Source of the DNA: Flavisolibacter amylovorans
GTDB taxonomy: Bacteria; Bacteroidota; Bacteroidia; Chitinophagales; Chitinophagaceae
Direction: 5' to 3'
DNA: 64,000 bases
Assembly: GCF_039541815.1 (NCBI RefSeq)
Contig: NZ_BAABGY010000011.1
Location: 310,001 to 374,000, forward strand
Shown here: piece by piece, positions 44,658-53,544 of the stretch
How positions within the stretch are numbered: the stretch's first letter is position 1
Layout: each line of letters begins with the position of its first letter
Program-made: the position numbers and the translations under genes
The notes under the pieces: generated by a model
The model's database searches: none
What the model was told of the DNA's origin: nothing
The model's input: the letters and a program-made list of their open reading frames with translations, nothing else

Positions 44658-45854
44658 TTAAAGTCCGCTTAGTTTGTCTTTTGTATGCTGGTTGGCTCCA
44701 TCCCGGAAATAGCCACCCGAGGTGCCGGCTGCGCTCATGCTGCCGGAAAGGCGGTTGGCGGCTCCTCCCAGGCTGTCGGCGACCATGCCGGCGCCGCTGC
44801 TTACCGTCTGCACGGCTGAAGTGGTTGAGGAGCTGAAAACGTTGGTCACTTTCTGCAGCAATGCATTGCCTCCGCCTGCATGTACAATGTAGTTGGCCAC
44901 AGATGGCACTGTGAAATACCCGATGATGCCAATGATGAGAAAGATGAGGTAAGCCGTGTCAGCCGAGGAAAAGAACGTATCGCCAGATTGGCCAATCTGC
45001 TGGATGTCTAGCGCGATCATTTTTTCCTGGATCTTGCCGATGATGCTGCCGAAGATGTTCGCCACGGGCAGCCACAGGAACACATTGATGTAGCGCGCAA
45101 TCCAGACCGTCAGGGTGTGGCCGAACCCATCGAAGACGGCAAGGCCGAAAACCAGCGGGCCCAGGATGGCCAGTACAATCAGGTAAAAGGTGCGTATGGT
45201 ATTGATGCAAAGCCCTGCCGCCAGGTAAAGCACATGCAATACCTCGCTCATCCACTCCTTAATCGCATTGCGGAAGTTGTAGGAGGCTTTGGCCATGGCA
45301 AACTTGATGTCGTTGCCGATCCCTTCGAAAAACCCCTCATCCTCGGGCGACTCGCCGGGGTGCGTATACTTGTACCACTTATCGCGGTCGCCGCTGCCGT
45401 TCTCCCCTACATAAATCTGCCAGACCGTCGATTTCTTGATGGCTTCCTCTTTTTGTTTGAGCAGCACATCGACAGCCTTGTCTGAGTTTGCCACCATAGC
45501 CGAAGTGGCCGTTACCGTGGGCTTCATCACACCATTGATGAGGGCGATCACCGAGGGAAAGATCAGGACAGCGAACCCAATCACAAAAGGTCGGAAGAGC
45601 GGGTAGAAGTCAACCGGTTCGGCACGGCTGATATGTCCCCATACACGGGTGGCAATGTACCAGGTGGCCGCAAAGCCGGCGATGCCACGACCGACACCTA
45701 TTAACTGGCTGCATAGGGGCAGCATCTCTTCATAGAGTTGCTCCAGCACCTTCTGCAGGCCCATAATCTCTCCGGAGATGCCCTGTGCTCCGCCAGCCAG
45801 GGGCAAAAGGGTTCCCACTACCGTGATCAGCACGATACCTACACACCGTTTCAT
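44658..45854 (-). CDS. traJ: Conjugative transposon protein TraJ (VirB6-like)
   Basis: 398 residues. A signal-like N-terminus (IVLITVVGTLLPLAGGAQG) is followed by several membrane helices (FRPFVIGFAVLIFPSVIALI, FYLIVLAILGPLVFGLAVF, YLIFLIIGIIGYFTVPSVA) separated by charged loops. The first loop (WYKYTHPGESPEDEGFF) is on the outside. The order and content match TraJ of Bacteroides elements, a polytopic VirB6-like channel protein. The Gly- and Ser-rich C-terminus (SLGGAANRLSGSMSAAG) is typical. It lies between the three TraI-like genes and TraK. Confidence 0.9.
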   Translation of the reverse strand: MKRCVGIVLITVVGTLLPLAGGAQGISGEIMGLQKVLEQLYEEMLPLCSQLIGVGRGIAGFAATWYIATRVWGHISRAEPVDFYPLFRPFVIGFAVLIFPSVIALINGVMKPTVTATSAMVANSDKAVDVLLKQKEEAIKKSTVWQIYVGENGSGDRDKWYKYTHPGESPEDEGFFEGIGNDIKFAMAKASYNFRNAIKEWMSEVLHVLYLAAGLCINTIRTFYLIVLAILGPLVFGLAVFDGFGHTLTVWIARYINVFLWLPVANIFGSIIGKIQEKMIALDIQQIGQSGDTFFSSADTAYLIFLIIGIIGYFTVPSVANYIVHAGGGNALLQKVTNVFSSSTTSAVQTVSSGAGMVADSLGGAANRLSGSMSAAGTSGGYFRDGANQHTKDKLSGL

Positions 45855-45866
45855 ATACTTCGTTTA

Positions 45867-46490
45867 TTATTTTATGCCGTAAAGCCCCTGGAGTGCGCGA
45901 ACGTCATTTCGTTCCTTCGCACGCTGCAGCCCAAGCATCCGGCTGCCGGAATTAAAGTGCCTCAGAAAAGAAAGTGCATCTTCCATTTCAGCCGCAACGC
46001 GGTCGATCGCCGCGAGCCGCTCTTGGTCCGACATCCGGAGCCGTCCGGAAGTCAGCACGGTAGAAAGGGTTTCCAGGTTTTTGAGCGAGGCGCTTACGAG
46101 GTTGCCATACACCTTGCTGAAGTAGCTCAGTTCTTCAGGTGTATAGAGGCCGCTCGCCGTAAACTGCCTGCTTGCGGCTTTATATTCTTTTACAAGTGCT
46201 ACTTGCTGGTTAAGGATGACCGGGATTTTTGAGTAATTACGTACCGCCGGACTCACCTGGAAGAGGGCATCCAGAAAAGTCTGGTGCAGGTCGAAATTGC
46301 CTTCGGTCAGTCCCTTGATCCGGTTGTAGCCGTCAGCAAGAACGGTGTAGCCTTTTTTTAGCTGGGAGAGCATGGTTTTAAGCTGCGCCAGCTTTTCAAC
46401 ATTGAGCAGCAGCTGCTGCGCCTCTGCCGACTGCGCGCGCACGGCGCCAAATGGCAGAAGCAAGAGGAGGATCCAAACACACGTTTTCAT
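45867..46490 (-). CDS. TraI/VirB5-like secreted protein, paralogue 3
   Basis: 207 residues, signal peptide MKTCVWILLLLLPFGAVRAQ. The rest is helical, with the pattern SPAVRNYSKIPVILNQQVALV, TPEELSYFSKVYGNLVSASL, RMSDQERLAAIDRVAAEM and an end in ALQGLYGIK. The same pattern recurs in the two neighbours upstream, so the three are tandem paralogues. Such proteins are periplasmic and resemble the TrbJ/VirB5 type of minor pilus or adhesin proteins; some are labelled TerB-like or DUF4141-like in databases. It is 12 bases from TraJ. The exact role of this copy is unknown. Confidence 0.75.
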   Translation of the reverse strand: MKTCVWILLLLLPFGAVRAQSAEAQQLLLNVEKLAQLKTMLSQLKKGYTVLADGYNRIKGLTEGNFDLHQTFLDALFQVSPAVRNYSKIPVILNQQVALVKEYKAASRQFTASGLYTPEELSYFSKVYGNLVSASLKNLETLSTVLTSGRLRMSDQERLAAIDRVAAEMEDALSFLRHFNSGSRMLGLQRAKERNDVRALQGLYGIK

Positions 46491-46510
46491 ACACTTGCGA
46501 TTTATTCAGT

Positions 46511-47149
46511 TTACCTGCCGTGCAGCCGGCTTGCTGCCTGCGTGTTCCTCTGGTCTTGCGTTCGCTGCGCCTGAAGCGTGCGAAGGGTGTTCCCAAACTC
46601 AAGGACCGCCTCTTTTAGCTCGGTAAGCGAATGGTAGTAGCTGTCGACCTGAGCGATCCGCTCGGCATCGCTTCGTGTCGTGCGGCCATCTGTTGTCACC
46701 TGCAGCAGGTCATCCATGAGTTGGGTCTTGTGCTCCATCATCCGCTGTAGTACGATGCGGGCGAAGGCTTTCTCTTTCGGCTTCAATAGAGAAGACTGGC
46801 CAAGAAACCGCTCGGTATTGTGAACGATACTCAAAATGTCTTGCTCCAGCGTCCGGCAGGCCCCGACCTTCCAATAGCTTCGTACGGCGGGCGATACGGC
46901 ACGTAGTGATGCAAAGTGATCCTCGTGCAGGGCCAGGTCACCCTTTTTGATGGAGGAAATGGTGGTTAGGCCGGTTTGGGCAAGCGAATACCCTTTGTCT
47001 ACAACGCCGGTGTAGGCTTTCAGGGCTGCGATCTGCTCTACGAGGTAGCGGATCTTGGTTTTCTTCTGCCGGAACCATTCATTAAAAGTTTGTGCGTGAA
47101 GGGTGTTGAGCAGAAAGAAGGAAAGGCAAAGGGTGAGGATCTTTTTCAT
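46511..47149 (-). CDS. TraI/VirB5-like secreted protein, paralogue 2
   Basis: 212 residues with a signal peptide (MKKILTLCLSFFLLNTLHAQ). Helical body with TFNEWFRQKKTKIRYLVEQI, SPAVRSYWKVGACRTLEQDI, TTRSDAERIAQVDSYYHSL and QRTQDQRNTQAASRLHGR. It shares order and key blocks with the genes at 45867 and 47159 (the VR.Y segment and the SD.ER(I/L)A..D segment) but diverges in detail. The set of three is 10-21 bases apart, on the same strand, inside the transfer operon. It probably works as a periplasmic structural part of the pilus or channel. Confidence 0.72.
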   Translation of the reverse strand: MKKILTLCLSFFLLNTLHAQTFNEWFRQKKTKIRYLVEQIAALKAYTGVVDKGYSLAQTGLTTISSIKKGDLALHEDHFASLRAVSPAVRSYWKVGACRTLEQDILSIVHNTERFLGQSSLLKPKEKAFARIVLQRMMEHKTQLMDDLLQVTTDGRTTRSDAERIAQVDSYYHSLTELKEAVLEFGNTLRTLQAQRTQDQRNTQAASRLHGR

Positions 47150-47158
47150 AGGTTAGCT

Positions 47159-47833
47159 TTAGAAGTGAAGGCCGTAGAGGTTACGAACAACTGCCGTTTC
47201 TTTGAGGTCTCTGGAGCGCTGCAGGGACAGTTGAACGTTGCCATTGGTGAAGGCCCGCAGATCGGCGTAGTTCGCCTCAATTGCCGCTGCAGTTTTATCG
47301 ATCAGTGCAAGCCGCTCCCCGTCGCTCATCTGGGTCGTGAACGACCGGACAATGAGCTGAAGACCTTCCAGGTTCCGGACGCTTTCTGCGAGGATGCCGC
47401 TGTATACGTTGCCCATATACGCTACCTCCTCCGGGGTGAAATGCCGGTCCCGCCGTACCCCGCTCCAGGCGCGCCCGTAAGCTTCCACAAGCAGGCGCTG
47501 CTTGTCGATCAAGCTTTTCAGCCGGTGGTAATACGCCAGCGCGTCCTTAACCTTTCGCAGCTCTTCGAAATAATCGCTGTACAGCTTGCGCTGCCGCTCC
47601 GTCCATTCCGAGATCTCATCGAGCTTCAGCTTCGACATCGTGTTTTCAACTGCCTTCTGTGCATTCTGCAGCCAGATCGTCTTTGTCTGGATGCGTTGAA
47701 TCTTCAGGTCCACCGCAACAATCACTTTTTTAATGCCCTCTTTGATGATGAGGGTAATGGGGTCCTGCGCGGCTGCAGGGCGGGCAAGGGCTGTGAAGAC
47801 GGCGAGCAGCAGGCAAATCAGGTGCTTTTTCAT
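47159..47833 (-). CDS. TraI-like protein (DUF4141 type), paralogue 1
   Basis: 224 residues, signal peptide MKKHLICLLLAVFTALARPA. The block DPITLIIKEGIKKVIVAVDLK and KIQRIQTKTIWLQNAQKAVEN is typical of DUF4141/TraI proteins, which follow TraG in Bacteroides elements, as here. The rest has EWTERQRKLYSDYFEELRKV, FTPEEVAYMGNVYSGILA, QMSDGERLALIDKTAAAI and an end in VVRNLYGLHF. It is the most family-like of the three paralogues and is the best candidate for the true TraI. It is likely a periplasmic VirB5-like part of the apparatus. Confidence 0.85.
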   Translation of the reverse strand: MKKHLICLLLAVFTALARPAAAQDPITLIIKEGIKKVIVAVDLKIQRIQTKTIWLQNAQKAVENTMSKLKLDEISEWTERQRKLYSDYFEELRKVKDALAYYHRLKSLIDKQRLLVEAYGRAWSGVRRDRHFTPEEVAYMGNVYSGILAESVRNLEGLQLIVRSFTTQMSDGERLALIDKTAAAIEANYADLRAFTNGNVQLSLQRSRDLKETAVVRNLYGLHF

Positions 47834-47860
47834 CTATAGTTGCTTTTACGTGTTACTAGA

Positions 47861-50332
47861 TCAGCGGGTACGTACTTCACGGAGCTCGCGGGCAAGTGCT
47901 GCGATGCCCTCGCGGATGCCGCCATACCGGGCAGCGTACTGCTGCACTTTGACTTTTTCAGTTTCCTCAGTCGTGTAGGTCAAGTACTCTTCCAGGGATA
48001 CTTCCGTCCGGTAGACCTTAGATAGGGTGCCGCCAAGGGAAATAAAGACCTCTTTGTATTTCTTCGTAGGATCGTTGGCTTTGTTCAGCGACAGGATCAG
48101 CGCTTTTTCCTTTTCGGTCAGACCCAGCAGCTCCTGGATCGCATCGAACTTGTTCTGGTATTTCGATTGGTCCAGCAGGATCTTGCAATCGCTGTTATTG
48201 ATGATCGCCTGTTTTACCACTGGCGAGGAGATGATATCTTCTACTTCCTGCGTCACTACGATGGCCTCGCCAAAAAACTTGCGCACGGTCTTAAACAGGT
48301 ACTTGATGTATTCCGCCATGCCCTCTTTGGCGATAGCTTTCCAGGCCTCTTCGATCAGGATCATCTTCCGGACGCCCTTCAGCTTGCGCATCTTCGAAAT
48401 GAATACCTCCATGATGATCAGCGTGACTACCGGGAACAGGATGGGGTGATCCTTGATGTTGTCCAGCTCAAAGACGATGAACCGTTGCTGGAGGAGGTCC
48501 AGGTTCTCCGTTGCGTTCAGGAGATAATCGAACTCTCCGCCGCGGTAATAGGGTCGCAGTACATAGAGCAGGTTCGAGAGGTCAAAGTCCTTTTCTTTCA
48601 CCTTTTCCTGTGCCAGACGGGTAGCAAAGGGCCCCTCCAGGAATTCATAGAAGCTGTTGAAACCTGGAAAAATCTCCCGGTTGCGCTCCAGGTGCTCGTA
48701 ATACTGCTGTAAGGCGTTGCTAAGAGCCACGTATTCGCTGCGGGAGAAACTCTCTGTGTCTTTCTTCCAAAGGGCAAGCAGGAGCGTCTTGATGCTTTCT
48801 TTCTTCTCAGTGTCGAGCAGGTCGCCTTCACCAATATAGAACGGGTTGAACCGGATAGGCAACGTTTCCTGGTAGGTGAAATAGTACCCGCCGACCAGGT
48901 CGCAGAGCCCTTTGTACGAGTGGCCGACATCCACCAGCACTATGTGTGTACCCTGCTCATAGTAGCTGCGCACCATATGATTGGTGAAAAACGACTTCCC
49001 GCTTCCGGAGGGCCCCAGGATGAACTTGTTGCGGTTGGTGCAGATGCCGCGCTGCATCGGCTCATCGCTCAGGTCAACGTGCAGGGGGCGCCCGGTCAGG
49101 CGATCGCCCAGGCGCAGTCCCGTCGGACTGAGGGAGCTCTGGTAAGCGGTTTCCAGGTTCAGGAAGCAGCAGCCTTGCTCTGCAAAGGTGTCAAAGGTGT
49201 CGTTCATCGGGAAGTCGGCCTCGTTGCCTGGCATGCCGGCCCACAGGATCTGCGGGGCCCCTGGTACTTCGAGCTTGGGTGCTGCGTCCATCTGGGCCAG
49301 GGCCGAGCCGACCAGATTCTTAAGTTCTTTCAACCCTTCTTTTTCACTCGCCCATACCAGCACGTTGAAGTGCGCTTTGATCGGCAGGCGCTGCTGCCCG
49401 ATCGCTTCGTTCAGGAAATCGTTTACGGCTTCGCGGCTGATCGCATTTTCCCGCGAGTAAGCGGAGAGCGACTGCAGGCGCAGGCGCTTGCTTTCGAGTC
49501 GTTTCAGTGTCAGCTGCGGGTCTTCGATGAAGAAATACTGGTTGTATATATGGCTGCAAGGGAGTAACAGGCCGAGCGGCGCCGCAAAGCCGACACTAAA
49601 CTTGGTCTTGTCGGTGGAATACTTGTCGTAGTTGATCCGGGATCCGCACAGGGCCGGCAAGTCTTCAGTATCGCCGAGCGTATAGAGCTGCAGGTAGGCG
49701 TCGCCAATGCGCAGGTCTCCACCGAAGCTGATGTCCTTGATCAGCGGCTCTTCGGTCCGTTCCAGCAAGTAGCAATAGCGCTCCAGGAGCCCGGCCCGCT
49801 GTGGTCCGCTGAGCAAGTCTTTTTCCTCCAGGCGCTTCAGGCGGGCAAAGCCGCTGTCCTCCAGGATCCGCTGGAACTGGCTGGTCGCATCCAGGAAGTC
49901 CTGTAAGGCCTGGGGATTAAGTGCCTGTTCGGGAACAATACTTTTTCGCAGGAGGCTGGACAGCAGCGAGCTGGAGGGTTTTCGACCAGACGGGCGCCTG
50001 GTCAGGTAGACGAAACATTCATGATTGAGAAAGGGACGCTCGTGGAAGAAGCGTTCGCTGGAGCGGCTTAGGAAGGTCTGCTCTTCGGATGAGAAGTCGG
50101 CCTTTACCTGCGACGCAATGAACCAGTCCTGCTTGTGGAAGATGCTTCCTGCCGGCAGCACTTTCACGGCCTTGATCCAGGCATGGTGAAAGGCCTCGTA
50201 ATCGCGATCGGAAAGTGTGAACAGTTCAGGCAACTCCATTTGGAAGGCTACCGTGATGTCCCCGCTTTTGGAGAGCAGGCAATCGTGCTCCACGCCCAGG
50301 ATAGGCAGGATCTCTGTCAGGTCTCGTTCCAT
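47861..50332 (-). CDS. traG: Conjugation ATPase TraG (VirB4-like)
   Basis: 823 residues. The N-terminus (MERDLTEILPILGVEHDCLL, GDITVAFQMELPELFTLSD) is the family start. Walker A is LGPSGSGKSFF near residue 440, with Walker B MILIEEAWKAI near 660 and a following TQEVEDIISSPVVKQAIIN segment. These are the hallmarks of VirB4/TraC-type ATPases that power transfer-channel assembly. It is located between TraF and the TraI-like genes, as in other Bacteroides elements. Length and motifs are complete. The coupling ATPase (VirD4-type) is a different protein and is not found in this window. Confidence 0.95.
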   Translation of the reverse strand: MERDLTEILPILGVEHDCLLSKSGDITVAFQMELPELFTLSDRDYEAFHHAWIKAVKVLPAGSIFHKQDWFIASQVKADFSSEEQTFLSRSSERFFHERPFLNHECFVYLTRRPSGRKPSSSLLSSLLRKSIVPEQALNPQALQDFLDATSQFQRILEDSGFARLKRLEEKDLLSGPQRAGLLERYCYLLERTEEPLIKDISFGGDLRIGDAYLQLYTLGDTEDLPALCGSRINYDKYSTDKTKFSVGFAAPLGLLLPCSHIYNQYFFIEDPQLTLKRLESKRLRLQSLSAYSRENAISREAVNDFLNEAIGQQRLPIKAHFNVLVWASEKEGLKELKNLVGSALAQMDAAPKLEVPGAPQILWAGMPGNEADFPMNDTFDTFAEQGCCFLNLETAYQSSLSPTGLRLGDRLTGRPLHVDLSDEPMQRGICTNRNKFILGPSGSGKSFFTNHMVRSYYEQGTHIVLVDVGHSYKGLCDLVGGYYFTYQETLPIRFNPFYIGEGDLLDTEKKESIKTLLLALWKKDTESFSRSEYVALSNALQQYYEHLERNREIFPGFNSFYEFLEGPFATRLAQEKVKEKDFDLSNLLYVLRPYYRGGEFDYLLNATENLDLLQQRFIVFELDNIKDHPILFPVVTLIIMEVFISKMRKLKGVRKMILIEEAWKAIAKEGMAEYIKYLFKTVRKFFGEAIVVTQEVEDIISSPVVKQAIINNSDCKILLDQSKYQNKFDAIQELLGLTEKEKALILSLNKANDPTKKYKEVFISLGGTLSKVYRTEVSLEEYLTYTTEETEKVKVQQYAARYGGIREGIAALARELREVRTR

Positions 50333-50338
50333 GAGGTG

Positions 50339-50668
50339 TTAATTGATCTGCGAAGGGTGAATGGGTAGAAAATGCTTTCGGGAATTGCTTCGGACAACCG
50401 TGGGAACCCCTTTCCGGGCGATCTTTTTCATCCAGCCATACGCACCATACCTGCGGCTCATCCGCCCCACATGGATAAAAAGACCGGCACCGGAAAAGAG
50501 GATGATTCCCAGGCAAATAAATGGGTTGACCCCACAGATGTACAGCACCGCAAAGAAGATCAGCAGCCCGAGCAGGCCACTACCCAGGTACCAGATGTAT
50601 TGGGCCTTAAAGCCTTTGAATTCCACCGGCCGGCCGACGCCTTTATTGATGCTGTACACGCTGCTCAT
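50339..50668 (-). CDS. traF: Conjugative transposon protein TraF (DUF4133)
   Basis: 109 residues. The start YSINKGVGRPVEFKGFKAQY matches TraF of Bacteroides elements (DUF4133), which has two close membrane helices: YLGSGLLGLLIFFAVLYICG and FICLGIILFSGAGLFIHVGR. The C-terminal tail is basic (WMKKIARKGVPTVVRSN). The gene overlaps TraE by four bases (stop over start) and is six bases from TraG. It resembles VirB3 in size and place; it probably anchors TraG at the inner membrane. Confidence 0.9.
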   Translation of the reverse strand: MSSVYSINKGVGRPVEFKGFKAQYIWYLGSGLLGLLIFFAVLYICGVNPFICLGIILFSGAGLFIHVGRMSRRYGAYGWMKKIARKGVPTVVRSNSRKHFLPIHPSQIN

Positions 50669-51000
50669 ACCCCGAAGAATGAACGGATGACGGTGGCGAC
50701 CACCACGAGGAACACACAGGAGCCGAACCAGGCGGCAGCCACCTTGCCGGTGTCATGATCACCGCTGTTCCATTTCTGATAGACTTTGACGGCGCCGATA
50801 AGGCCAAGGAGCGCACCCACGGCGTACATCAGGTTGGTGCCGGAGGCAAAATAGGAACGAACCTTCTGGTTGGCTTCGTTGATGCCGGCGTTGCCGTCCT
50901 GGGCATATACGGCGACCTCAATGGCGAGCAAAAGGCAGAGCAAGGCTACTTTGCGCGCACGACGATAGAAACGGGAGTAGCTCCCACGCACGTTTTTCAT
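50665..51000 (-). CDS. traE: Conjugative transposon protein TraE (DUF4134)
   Basis: 111 residues from the ATG at 51000; a longer frame to 51114 exists, but MKNVRGSYSRFYRRARK opens a clear signal-type start. After a cleavage-like AVYAQDG, the mature part has NQKVRSYFASGTNLMYAVGA and two membrane helices (YAVGALLGLIGAVKVYQKW and AAWFGSCVFLVVVATVIRSF). This is TraE (DUF4134), similar to VirB2-type pilin or channel subunits. It starts the E-F-G series. A GC-rich hairpin (cctgcc, cgcc, ggcagg) lies about 60 bases upstream, between it and the gene at 51095. Confidence 0.9.
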   Translation of the reverse strand: MKNVRGSYSRFYRRARKVALLCLLLAIEVAVYAQDGNAGINEANQKVRSYFASGTNLMYAVGALLGLIGAVKVYQKWNSGDHDTGKVAAAWFGSCVFLVVVATVIRSFFGV

Positions 51001-51094
51001 ACACACATGTTTATGGTTAAGGGAATAAAGGGCTTTAAGTGCGCTCCCTTTGGCCCCCTGCCCGCCGGCAGGAGGCCCGGGAAGCGTCGCAACA

Positions 51095-51586
51095 CTAGCG
51101 GGCCGACCACACACGCCTCAGATCACTTTCATCCAGGTCGTGGCCGCAGTAGTGCTTGCATTGGGTGACAAGGAGACCCGTCACCGCATCCTTATAGGTG
51201 GAGTGAGAAAGAGCAGGATACTTGGCGAGCACCGCCTGCAGGCAGGCCAGCAACTCGGGGCGCTCGTGGCCGGCCTTTCCCGATGCCTCGAAAAAGGCGG
51301 AGAGTTCATCCAGGCAGGTGTTCAGGACCGTTTCATCTACTTCCTCAACCGGTCCCTCAGCTGCCGGCCGGCGCGGGGCGCCAGGCCGGTCAGGGAGAGG
51401 GGTGTCGGACGGCCGAAAACCATAGGATACAGGATTGGGAGACGGTCCGGGATCAGCAAGTCCGGGGCGGTTCCGGCCGAGGCGGAGGGTTCCGCGGAAG
51501 AACCGCAGGTAGACAAAGGCATAGTACAGGCCTGTAGACAGGGCAAGGAAAGTCCAGTAGCCTTGCCAGCTAATCGAATTCAGCAT
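51095..51586 (-). CDS. Hypothetical membrane-anchored protein before TraE
   Basis: 163 residues from the ATG at 51586. One N-terminal membrane helix (WTFLALSTGLYYAFVYLRFF) is followed by a proline-rich linker (GLADPGPSPNPVSYGFRPSD) and a soluble helical domain (ETVLNTCLDELSAFFEASGK, AVTGLLVTQCKHYCGHDLDE). Proteins with this layout often precede TraE in Bacteroides-type clusters. The function is unknown; the position in the operon suggests a part in transfer. The 94-base gap to TraE holds a short hairpin. Confidence 0.6.
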   Translation of the reverse strand: MLNSISWQGYWTFLALSTGLYYAFVYLRFFRGTLRLGRNRPGLADPGPSPNPVSYGFRPSDTPLPDRPGAPRRPAAEGPVEEVDETVLNTCLDELSAFFEASGKAGHERPELLACLQAVLAKYPALSHSTYKDAVTGLLVTQCKHYCGHDLDESDLRRVWSAR

Positions 51587-51613
51587 AACACACAATTTTC
51601 AAACGTCACATAA

Positions 51614-52132
51614 TCAGGATGCCGGAGCGCCCTTGGCGCAGGAGTTGAGTGAGGGATACCTTCGTCGGAATCGGGAGTAGAGCCCGTATAGGCGCACGAA
51701 AAATAATGTGAGCACGCCTACGGCGCAAAGTGCGAAAGCAATGAACGAAATCAACGGCAGCACCTGTGAAAAGGTCGGCATATTGTACGCCAATCGTTCA
51801 CCGGAAAAGAAAAGGAACAGTGACCAGATCATGAGCGAGTGCCCCGTAATACTACCGGCGAGTGGCATTAGTCCTATCCGCTTTGGTACCACGGAGTAGG
51901 TTGCCAGCAGCAATCCGACGATGCCGCTCATCGCATAGGTTGCGCCATGCGGTGCGCCTAGTAGTAAGTAAAGAATATATGGCCCTCCGAAATCCTCCCC
52001 GCTGATAAGGATTAATAAGAACGCGTAAACAGAGATTAATGTGGCCCATGTGAATCTACTTTCAAATCGCTGTTCCGAGGAAACGGAGAACAGCAGGACG
52101 ACAAGGAGGATAAGGGTGAGCGGACGTTTCAT
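51614..52132 (-). CDS. Hypothetical polytopic membrane protein
   Basis: 172 residues from the ATG at 52132. There are about five hydrophobic helices, e.g. PLTLILLVVLLFSVSSEQ, WATLISVYAFLLILISGE, MSGIVGLLLATYSVVPKR, SLMIWSLFLFFSGERL and ISFIAFALCAVGVLTLFFVR. No family is recognised. It lies 27 bases upstream of the gene at 51095 on the same strand and follows the Crp/Fnr gene by 67 bases. It may belong either to the transfer cluster or to resident DNA; base composition gives no clear sign. The C-terminus is basic and polar. Confidence 0.55.
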   Translation of the reverse strand: MKRPLTLILLVVLLFSVSSEQRFESRFTWATLISVYAFLLILISGEDFGGPYILYLLLGAPHGATYAMSGIVGLLLATYSVVPKRIGLMPLAGSITGHSLMIWSLFLFFSGERLAYNMPTFSQVLPLISFIAFALCAVGVLTLFFVRLYGLYSRFRRRYPSLNSCAKGAPAS

Positions 52133-52199
52133 TGTTTCGCGTTGACAACATAAAAATAGCATCCTCAATCTCGGACACCGCTTAAAAAAAACTAAGAAA

Positions 52200-52763
52200 T
52201 CAGGCGCGCGCTTTCACTTTACTCATGGTCACTTCCGTAATCCCAAGATAAGAAGCAAGGTACTTGGCCGGAACGCGCAACACTAACTCGGAGTCATTCT
52301 TCATCAGGAAGTCGTAGCGTTCTTGTGACCGCTGCATGCGGATTGCATAAAGTCGCTTCTCACTCAGCCCATAGTATTTCTCTGTTATTACCCGCCCGAT
52401 GAAATTAAATTCCGGGAAGCGCCGGTAGATGTTTTGCAGCTCGTTGTAGTCGATGTAATGCAGCACGCAGTCTTCCAGGGCTTGGATCGACTCATAGCTT
52501 GCCTTTTGCTGGTAGAAGCTTTCCACGGAGATAATGACGTCGCCCTCCTTCATGAACCAGGAAGAAACTTCCAGGTCGTCCTTGAGATAGAAGCAGCGCA
52601 AGAGACCCTTTTCAATGAAACAGATGTGGCGGCAGGTGTGGCCGGCGCGCAGCAGAAAATCTTTCTTATGCAGCTCCCGGGTTTTGAGGATGGAGCGCAG
52701 GTGCTCTTTTAGGCCATCAGATAGAGGGTGGATGGCGCTGAGGTAGTTGAGTAATTGTTCCAT
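52200..52763 (-). CDS. Crp/Fnr-family regulator
   Basis: 187 residues. The cyclic-nucleotide-binding-like domain is KDFLLRAGHTCRHICFIEKG, LLRCFYLKDDLEVSSWFMKE and GDVIISVESFYQQKASYESI. The C-terminal helix-turn-helix is shorter than usual: ELVLRVPAKYLASYLGITEV then TMSKVKARA. This type is widespread in Chitinophagaceae, often without bound cyclic nucleotide, and responds to cell state. A decayed relative lies at 55236-55520. It is divergent from the receiver gene at 52948. Targets are unknown. Confidence 0.9.
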   Translation of the reverse strand: MEQLLNYLSAIHPLSDGLKEHLRSILKTRELHKKDFLLRAGHTCRHICFIEKGLLRCFYLKDDLEVSSWFMKEGDVIISVESFYQQKASYESIQALEDCVLHYIDYNELQNIYRRFPEFNFIGRVITEKYYGLSEKRLYAIRMQRSQERYDFLMKNDSELVLRVPAKYLASYLGITEVTMSKVKARA

Positions 52764-52947
52764 ACGGTTAGGTTTTAATGCCCTCAGTATGGTGGTGGAG
52801 GATGGCTACCGCTAAGCTAGTAGCGCCACCCGATTTCAGGAGTATGGATGGCAGGTAAAAATGTTGCCTGGAGGACCACTTTTGTTCAGAAATAGGCCAA
52901 AGTGCCCTTGAAGTCGCTATCTTGGAGGCAGATTAAGGACAGGCAGA

Positions 52948-53343
52948 TTGGAAGCTAAGAACCTGATATTGTACGCAGATGATGATGGGGATGACCGGGA
53001 TATGCTCGAAAGCATCTTTTCATCCCATTCCGGTTACCGGTTTCGCACCTTCCCGGACGGACAGGCGCTTCTCGACTATATAGACGGCGGGGAAAAGAAT
53101 CAAATTTGTCTGATCGTTCTAGACATCAATATGCCCCGTTTAGGGGGAATCGAAACCCTGAGGCAACTGCGTCAGGATATCCAACTGGTTGACCTGCCGG
53201 TTATCGTGTTTACTACATCCAGCAGCCCGGGCGACAGAATCAGCGCAGAGTCATTGGGCGCATCGGTTTTTACAAAGCCAAACAGCCTCGCGGAAATAGC
53301 AGAAGTCGGACAGAAAATGTTGGCTCTTTGCACCGGGGAGTGA
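52948..53343 (+). CDS. Receiver-only response regulator
   Basis: 131 residues from a TTG start, the only start that keeps the first strand (LILYADDDGDDRDML). The acidic pocket is complete, the phosphoacceptor Asp is in CLIVLDINMPRLGGIE, Thr in VIVFTTSSSPG and Lys in SVFTKPNSLAEIAE. There is no output domain, so this is an Rcp1-type single-domain regulator. It is followed 200 bases later on the same strand by a PAS-PAS histidine kinase, its likely partner. The divergent neighbour is a Crp/Fnr regulator. Confidence 0.9.
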   Translation: MEAKNLILYADDDGDDRDMLESIFSSHSGYRFRTFPDGQALLDYIDGGEKNQICLIVLDINMPRLGGIETLRQLRQDIQLVDLPVIVFTTSSSPGDRISAESLGASVFTKPNSLAEIAEVGQKMLALCTGE

Positions 53344-53544
53344 GACGCTTAGATGGTTTTTTCGCCGAATGGCGTAACCGGCCCGTATCCTTCAAGAAAC
53401 TTTAGCTTCTGCTTTGATCTCGCATCGACCACCTGCTCTGCATCGCGCAGGACCACGCCCGTTAACAGGATGCCACGTGAGATCCGGCCGCGGCAAGCGG
53501 CCCGGTACCGCTTTAATGCTTAATTTTCCGATCAATCCTTGACC

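Noticed and set aside
40097..51586. A complete integrative conjugative element
   Set aside because: No relaxase or coupling ATPase is visible, and the ends are not both in the window.
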